37,954 bases of DNA from Chara braunii (Eukaryota; Streptophyta; Charophyceae; Charales; Characeae), in contig BFEA01000190.1 in NCBI GenBank assembly GCA_003427395.1, positions 2,327,593-2,365,546 on the forward strand. Direction: 5' to 3'. Shown piece after piece: positions 33,359 to 37,954 of this stretch. Position 1 is the first letter of the stretch. The number at the start of each line of letters is the position of its first letter. The notes under the pieces were generated by a model. The model was given only the letters and a program-made list of their open reading frames with translations, was not told the DNA's origin and searched no databases. Position numbers and translations under genes: made by a program.

Positions 33359-33731
33359 GGGCCTTGCCACACCAATGTCGAAACGGTGAAATTTTCGACA
33401 ACTGTCAGACCACTTTCGACATTCACCGTTTCGACACAATGGCCGCCTTCGCCACACCGCAGTTTCGTTTCTAGACAAGGGAAGAAAAACAAAAAAAAAG
33501 AAGAAGAAGACACGGGATCTTGAGGCATAGATGTCGAAATCAACACATCCTTCAACACCTCGTCTCAGTGATGTCGAAACTGGACCCGCTGCAGGCGGGC
33601 CGTTCGACACCCATGTCGAAACCACCTTTCTGACCATTGTCGAAAAATTTTCGACATTTTTTCTTCGACAGTCTGTGTGGCGAAGAAAAAATGTCGAAAA
33701 CTCGAGTTTCGACATTGGTGTGGCGAGGCCC
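33359..33731. mobile_element. Tourist-like MITE, 373 bp, with many TGTCGAAA motifs
   Basis: Ends GGGCCTTGCCACACCAATGT and, in reverse, GGGCCTCGCCACACCAATGT, with TAA on both sides (33356-33358, 33732-33734). About a dozen TGTCGAAA/TTTCGACA motifs in both orientations fill it, as expected of subterminal binding sites. It belongs to the same terminal family as 33074-33195. Part of it (33548-33598) recurs after the adapter at the window's end. Confidence 0.85.
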
Positions 33732-33734
33732 TAA

Positions 33735-34172
33735 GTTGCAGGGTCTCCCATTGCACTTTGGGACTCGCCTGGCCTAAGTCATACCCACCGCGGTATTACT
33801 ATGGCATTATTTTTGTTAGTACAGCAATGTAGAACTCTTGATTTTTCAAAAGATTCAAATGCAGTGCAGTGAGGCCCTTTACCCTTTACCCCTTCCCATT
33901 TCTCTTCCTCTCCCTTTCTTTCATCTCTCGTCCAGTTATGGGGCTGCTCTCGTTCTACCCCATGATCCCTCCACTCGAAGTTTTTATCGAATGGCTATAA
34001 ATTGTTGCCTATGGAATTAACGGAAATGCCATTCGAGGCCATTCGCTATGGGCAACGGACATGTTCATGTCTTTTGCTTGAGGGAGGTGGAACCTGCCCC
34101 ATGACGTACCTTCGATGACAGCTTTGGGTGCAACGCTAGGCCCTTATGTCCAGCTTCGAACTCAGGGCGTAT
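33735..34172. other. unassigned DNA
   Basis: Pyrimidine-rich patch at 33880-33930, otherwise nothing recognisable. Confidence 0.4.
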
Positions 34173-34285
34173 ACTCACACTTGCAGCCCCCTAACTAATA
34201 CTCAACTCACACTTGCAGCCCCTTAACTAATACTCACACTTGCAGCCCCTTAACTAATACTCACACTTGCAGCCCCCTAACTAAA
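34173..34285 (+). repeat. 27-bp tandem repeat, four units
   Basis: actcacacttgcagcccc(c/t)taactaat repeats four times. Unit 2 has a 5-bp insertion (actca). Confidence 0.95.
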
Positions 34286-34498
34286 TGTATCTGTCAGTAT
34301 TTACCACCAGACGCGGACGAATCTGGCCGCAACTGCGTCCAGAAATAAGTAAAAGGTCCTCGTGTGAGTATGCCCTCAGTACTCAGCGCCACTGGAGCCG
34401 GACCGTGAAAGCAGTCAATCACTCTCCCGCCCCAAGTAAATTTACGGCTGTACTTTTTCCCCCCGCCAATTTTTCTTTTTCCTACCAGTGCCGCCGCG

Positions 34499-34708
34499 CC
34501 TGGTATACGACCGGGACGACGTCCCACGTGCGCAAATTAGGAGATTTCGGCCGTTGATCTTTGCTATCTACGGTCGGTATCTCTTAATTCGTGCAAGTGG
34601 GCCTGGTATACAACCTGGGCAAAGGTCCCACTTGCGCAAATTAGGAGATTTAGGCCGTTGATCTTTTCTATCTACGGTCATTATCTCTTAATTCGTGCAA
34701 GTGGGACC
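34499..34708. repeat. two tandem 103-bp foldback units
   Basis: Each unit is itself a long imperfect hairpin. The second has GGTCCCACTTGCGCAAATTA (34624 on) pairing with the run ending GTGCAAGTGGGACC (34708). Units share ggccgttgatctttNctatc in the loop. It looks like a tandemly duplicated MITE. Confidence 0.8.
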
Positions 34709-34793
34709 TACCGGTAGCCCCCGGCGGGGGCTGCGGCGTACTGGCCCATGAGCCCCGCCGTTGCCGACGCGCGCCCGAACGGCGACGGCCCTG

Positions 34794-34892
34794 AGGGTCA
34801 GATCCCACTACCCTGGATTATTCATTTTTCACCCTCGATTACGAAGATGAACGGTCCGAAATGAACAATAGGGCCTAATGGGATCTGGCCCT
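34794..34892. mobile_element. 99-bp foldback MITE
   Basis: AGGGTCAGATCCCACTA at the left pairs with TAATGGGATCTGGCCCT at the right with two mismatches. The pairing continues inward (ATTATTCATTT with AATGAACAAT). No clear target duplication, so the superfamily is not assigned. Confidence 0.75.
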
Positions 34893-35009
34893 TGAGAGAC
34901 CGCGATGGCTCGGCCACTCATCAGGTTCGGCCAACTGAGATAATAGTCAGCTGGATCCTCGCCGAAGGCGGTTTGGGCCGCTGCCGCTGTCCAGTTTTGG
35001 CGAAAAATA

Positions 35010-35128
35010 GGGCCGCGCCACACGGCTCTCGAAATGTGAAAAAGACGAAAATGTGGCGGGCGCATTTGGCCCTGTTGTACGGGGAAGTTCAAGCACATTT
35101 CGATTTCGAGAGTGGTGTGGCGATGCCC
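35010..35128. mobile_element. Tourist-like MITE, 119 bp
   Basis: Left GGGCCGCGCCACACGGCTCT and right, in reverse, GGGCATCGCCACACCACTCT. Same family as 33074-33195, more diverged. Flanking triplets are ATA and TTA, so the target duplication has decayed or is misplaced. Confidence 0.7.
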
Positions 35129-35310
35129 TTAGCTTCCAGGCGCCTGATCGGGTGGGGTGGGGAACTGGCGCTATGCGACAAAACCTCCGCGAAAGTCCTG
35201 TGGGCCATAGCTGTCCTTGGTGAATTTTATTTCAAAAAATTCTTTCTGTCAACCACCGCCCTTGGCTTCTCCTCATCGTTCTCGCGAAGTCACTCTGCTG
35301 CCAGTCACCC

Positions 35311-35420
35311 ACCATAGCTGCTGTCCGCCATAGCTGCCGTTCCCCATAGCTGCTGCGCGCCATAGCTGCTGCTGGTTCTGGCACATGATTGCCAAGTCTG
35401 GTGACCGCCATAGCTGCCGC
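35311..35420 (+). repeat. CCATAGCTGCTG repeats in the NOT3 upstream region
   Basis: Five copies of ccatagctgc(c/t)g at about 35312, 35328, 35346, 35361 and 35408 with irregular spacing. Likely 5' UTR or promoter of the NOT3 gene. Confidence 0.8.
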
Positions 35421-35436
35421 AGTCCTCGTATTACGA

Positions 35437-35513
35437 GGAAGAGTAGGAGGAGGAGGAGGAGAAGGAGGAGGAGGAGGTAGGAGGAGGTAGGAGGAGGTAG
35501 GAGGAGACGGGGA
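35437..35513 (+). repeat. (AGG)n-rich tract
   Basis: AGGAGG repeats with three taggaggaggtaggagg-like variants. A purine-rich leader or core-promoter tract just upstream of the NOT3 start is plausible. Confidence 0.9.
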
Positions 35514-35702
35514 AAGAGAGAGTGCGCGGAGAGAACTGGGGAGGAGGAGGGGTGGAATGGTCGCTGATTGATTGCTCCGCTGTCACCTTCGCCGTCTGAT
35601 TAGGGTGGGTGGTCTAACAGGTGCACGAACAGATTGGTATCGTTTGATATGATCCCTTTTGCGAACATTGAATGAGTGGTGAGCATTGAATGATTGGTTA
35701 AA

Positions 35703-35795
35703 ATGGGTGCGACGAGGAAACTTCAGGGAGAAATCGACAGAGTGCTGAAGAAAGTTCAAGAAGGTGTCGAAGTTTTCGACAGCATATGGAAAAAG
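35703..35795 (+). CDS. NOT3: CCR4-NOT subunit 3, first coding exon (partial gene)
   Basis: NOT3 (CNOT3) is a scaffold subunit of the CCR4-NOT mRNA deadenylase complex. The 31 codons begin MGATRKLQGEIDRVLKKVQ and continue to DSIWKK, matching from memory the conserved start of plant NOT3, where only a few residues differ. The ATG has A at -3 and G at +4, and an in-frame TGA at 35691-35693 rules out an upstream extension. Coding stops being NOT3-like at the AAG|GTCGGC donor (35796), where the protein should continue VYDTDNANQ. That exon is not in the window. Upstream lie AGG and CCATAGCTG repeats and a MITE cluster. Confidence 0.9.
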
Positions 35796-35824
35796 GTCGG
35801 CTTTCCGTCCCGCTCTTTCCATCC

Positions 35825-35925
35825 CCCCTCCCTCTCTCCCTCTCTCCCTCTCTCGCTCTCTCCCTCTCTCCCTCTCTCGCTCTCTTCCTCTCTCGCTCTC
35901 GCCCTCTCTCCCTCTCTCCCCGTCT
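35825..35925 (+). repeat. (CTCTCCCT)n pyrimidine repeat
   Basis: Repeats of ctctccct and ctctcgct just inside the intron. The Ser/Leu/Pro frames over it are translations of the repeat. Confidence 0.93.
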
Positions 35926-36293
35926 TCCCCGTGTGCCTTTGTGTGTCCCTCTTCCCGCTCGTCTTCCCCATCTTCTCGAACGTTCGTTCCTACTCTTCTC
36001 TTATTGCCGTCTTTCGCAGTTCGATTTTTATTATTTTTTTATTCTTTTTTATTTGTATTTTTGTATTTTTTTATTTTTTGTCCCGCAGTTTGGGTGCGCG
36101 TTGTAGCTATTGATTGATAAGCTGCGGCGTAGCAGTTATGGGAGGTGGCTTCTGGGCTTTTCCTCTTCGCTGTTTCTCAGGCGCTGCGCTGTCTCTGCAC
36201 CGCAACTCGTCCTGTCTCCTCTCCTGAGTCCTTTCTCTCGCTGTTCCTCGCCCCGCCTTCCTCCTCCTCACCCTCCCCTTCTCTCTCTCTCTC

Positions 36294-36331
36294 CTGTCTC
36301 TTATACACATCTAGATGTGTATAAGAGACAG
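36294..36331. other. Nextera mate-pair junction adapter (artefact)
   Basis: Exact head-to-head pair of Tn5 mosaic ends: CTGTCTCTTATACACATCT followed by its reverse complement, 38 bp. This is the Nextera mate-pair circularisation junction and not native sequence. Frames across it give the well-known artefact peptides SYTHLDVYKRQ and MCIRDS. Confidence 0.97.
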
Positions 36332-36717
36332 CTCTCCCTCTCTCCCTCTCTCCCCCTCTCTCCCTCTCTCCCTCTCTCCCTCTCTCCCTCTCTGCCTCTC
36401 CCTCATTCCCACTTCCGCTCTCCCTCTCTGCCTCTCTCCCTCCCTCCTTCTCCCTCCCTCTCCCGCTCTCCATCTCCCTGTGTCCTTATCTCCCTCTGTC
36501 CTTATCTCCCTCTGTCCTTATCTCCCTCTCTCCTTCTCTCCTTATCTCCTTCTCTCCTTCGCTCCTTCTCTCGGTCTCTCCTTCTCTCCGTCTCTCCTTC
36601 TCTCCCTGTCTCCCTCTCGCCCTCTCTCGCTCTACTCCTCTCTCCCTCCCTCCTATCTCTCCCTCCCTCGCATCTCTCCCTGTCCCACTCTCTCCCTGTC
36701 TCCCATCTTTCCGTGTC
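36332..36717 (+). repeat. CT-rich satellite-like tract
   Basis: ctctccctctctccct-type repeats with variants such as tccttatctccctctg. It begins directly at the adapter, so its joining to 36293 is not proven by the sequence alone. Confidence 0.9.
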
Positions 36718-37390
36718 TCCCATCGAAGTTTCAATCTGAGAGGGTCACAAAGAGAACGAGCGAGAGCGAGTTGAGAAGGGGAAGAGGGAGATGAAGAGGG
36801 AGGTGGGGACAGAGAACTGAAACGCAAGTGGGCTGCATTGCGTATACAACGAGCGACAGACGCAAGAGAAAAGAGCGAGAAAAAAGAGAAACAAAATGAG
36901 GAACGAGAGAGAAAGGGGAGAGAGAGAGGCGGGTAGAGGTGGAGGGGGGGAGAGGAGACTCTCCCTGTCTCCCTATCTCCCCTTCTCCCTGCCTCTCTCT
37001 CTCCCCTTTCTCTCTCGTTTCTCTTTGTTTCTCTTCGGTCTTCAACTTTCCCTCTCCCTGTCTCCCTCTCTCCCTCTCCCTCTCCCTCTCTCCCTCTCTC
37101 CCTCTCTCCCTCTCTCTCTCTCTCCCTCTCCCTCTATCCCCTCGCTCCCTCCCTCTCTCTCTCTCTCTCCCCGTTCTCGTTTCGTTCTTTGTTTCTCTTC
37201 GGTCTTCAACTCGCTGTCTTTTCTACTTTTGTCGCGCGTTTGTCTTGTGTGTGTCATTGTATGTGCAATGCAGCCCACTTGCCCTTCAGTTCTCTTTCCC
37301 CACGCTCCTCTTCATCTCTCTCTTCCATGTTTTTCATCTGGCTCTCGCTCGTTCTCTTTGTGACCCTCTCAGATTGAAACTTAGATGGGA
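36718..37390. repeat. large imperfect inverted repeat with CT/GA flanks
   Basis: The left arm (36718 to about 36900) contains gtttcaatctgagagggtca and gtgggctgcattg. The right arm (about 37185-37390) contains the reverse, caatgcagcccac and tgaccctctcagattgaaac. The outer flanks are CT on the left and GA on the right, extending the symmetry to about 36332-37500. ctttgtttctcttcggtctt occurs twice (37022, 37190). Confidence 0.85.
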
Positions 37391-37500
37391 GACAGGGAGA
37401 GAGGGAGAGCGAGGGACAGAGGGAGAGAGGGAGAGGAAAAGGAGAGAAGGAGAGGTAGAGAGGGAGAGGAAGAAGGAGAGAGGGTGAGAGGGAGAGATGG
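37391..37500 (+). repeat. GA-rich tract
   Basis: gagagggagag repeats, the counterpart of the CT tract on the other side of the inverted repeat. Confidence 0.9.
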
Positions 37501-37865
37501 ATGACCTTCACTACTACCTACAGGAACTACACAAGATGGATCCGACTCCCTTTTGTGTGTATTTCTTATTTTCTTCATTTGTGTAACATTACAAAATGTA
37601 CATTTATATATTTTATTTGTATTCTTTCTTCGTTTCTGACATCGACGGGCGGACCGCTGTTAGCGTGAGCATTAGCCCCGCGCTTAGTGAATTCATCAGC
37701 GCCCGTGTTCTGCTTCGCCTGCCTTAGACGGTGTTGTGCGAGTGTTTCCTGTTCCCCCTGTATAAGACAGTCGCTTCTCTGCCTCGTGTGCCTCGTGTTA
37801 TCTTCTGAATCGTTTGTTCAGCGCCTGTTGCCTTGCATGGATGACTAAGTTGGCAAGATTGAAAC

Positions 37866-37903
37866 CTGTCTCTTATACACATCTAGATGTGTATAAGAGA
37901 CAG
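37866..37903. other. second Nextera mate-pair junction adapter (artefact)
   Basis: The same exact 38-bp double mosaic end as at 36294-36331. Confidence 0.98.
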
Positions 37904-37954
37904 TCCTTCAACACCTCGTCTCAGTGATGTCGAAACTGGACCCGCTGCAGGCGG
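37904..37954 (+). other. chimeric tail duplicating 33548-33598
   Basis: All 51 bases after the adapter are identical to 33548-33598 in the same orientation. That is what a read crossing the junction of a circularised fragment 33548-37865 (4318 bp) would give. The tail should not be read as genomic continuation. Confidence 0.92.

Larger units (their letters stand above)
35796..37865 (+). other. NOT3 intron 1 (part), CT/GA-rich
   Basis: From the donor onward the sequence is dominated by pyrimidine tracts and the inverted repeat described below, with no following NOT3 exon found. 37501-37865 is ordinary unique sequence without a recognised feature. The stretch includes sequencing adapters, so its exact sequence is not reliable. 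Confidence 0.6.

Noticed and set aside
34892-35317. 141-codon plus-strand frame
   Set aside because: It crosses a foldback and a Tourist-like MITE and has no recognisable domain.
35583-35822. Minus-strand frame opposite NOT3 exon 1
   Set aside because: It is the shadow of the conserved plus-strand exon.
36110-36794. Long plus-strand frames (209 and 159 codons) as genes
   Set aside because: They are translations of CT repeats joined through the Nextera adapter and contain its artefact peptide.
36896-37487. Long Ser/Leu/Pro-rich frames on both strands
   Set aside because: Pure pyrimidine or purine repeat translations open in several frames at once, with no domain.

Overview
This is a repeat-dominated eukaryotic nuclear window, most plausibly from a streptophyte green alga of the Chara type. 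Two things point there. One is a Ty3-like Gag with a CCHC knuckle reading CWHCTREGHTMRFC, a style I associate from memory with charophyte retroelements. The other is a plant-like first coding exon of the CCR4-NOT subunit NOT3 near the right end. No bacterial, organellar, rRNA or tRNA gene is visible. Nearly all open frames are chance frames in repeats. The genus is inference.

Left part (1-10.5 kb). A dispersed repeat that I call element X recurs here and elsewhere, and this part holds copies A and B. Between them lie a nine-unit array of hairpins with a constant core and covarying outer stems (1.35-2.5 kb), interrupted by a hAT-type MITE with an 8-bp target duplication, and a minisatellite of about 122 bp (2.78-3.36 kb). 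Further minisatellites lie at 4.78 and 7.63 kb. A belt at 8.1-10.3 kb is packed with perfect short inverted repeats.

Middle (10.5-22.7 kb). This is a three-level nest. Two element X copies lie head to head as a palindrome. A hAT-like element (11083-20510, target duplication TGCATTAC) is inserted in the left arm. An 8.5-kb LTR retrotransposon on the minus strand (11615-20159) is inserted in the hAT element. The retroelement has 403- and 452-bp LTRs, a tRNA-Asp-type primer-binding site, a broken gag and no recognisable pol. The uninterrupted opposite palindrome arm supplies the empty hAT site.

Right part (22.7-35.7 kb). It holds AT-rich unassigned DNA, a possible CACTA-like fragment, one possible exon, a 45-bp minisatellite and long (CAT)n arrays with two 410-bp SINE-like repeats. 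A large element X copy F, inverted relative to copy B, follows. Last comes a cluster of Tourist-like and foldback MITEs directly upstream of NOT3.

Right end (35.7-38 kb). NOT3 exon 1 runs into an intron rich in CT/GA repeats. Two exact 38-bp Nextera mate-pair junction adapters remain in the assembly here. The last 51 bases after the second adapter repeat 33548-33598, as expected for a read through a circularised fragment of about 4.3 kb. Peptides predicted across the adapters are artefacts.
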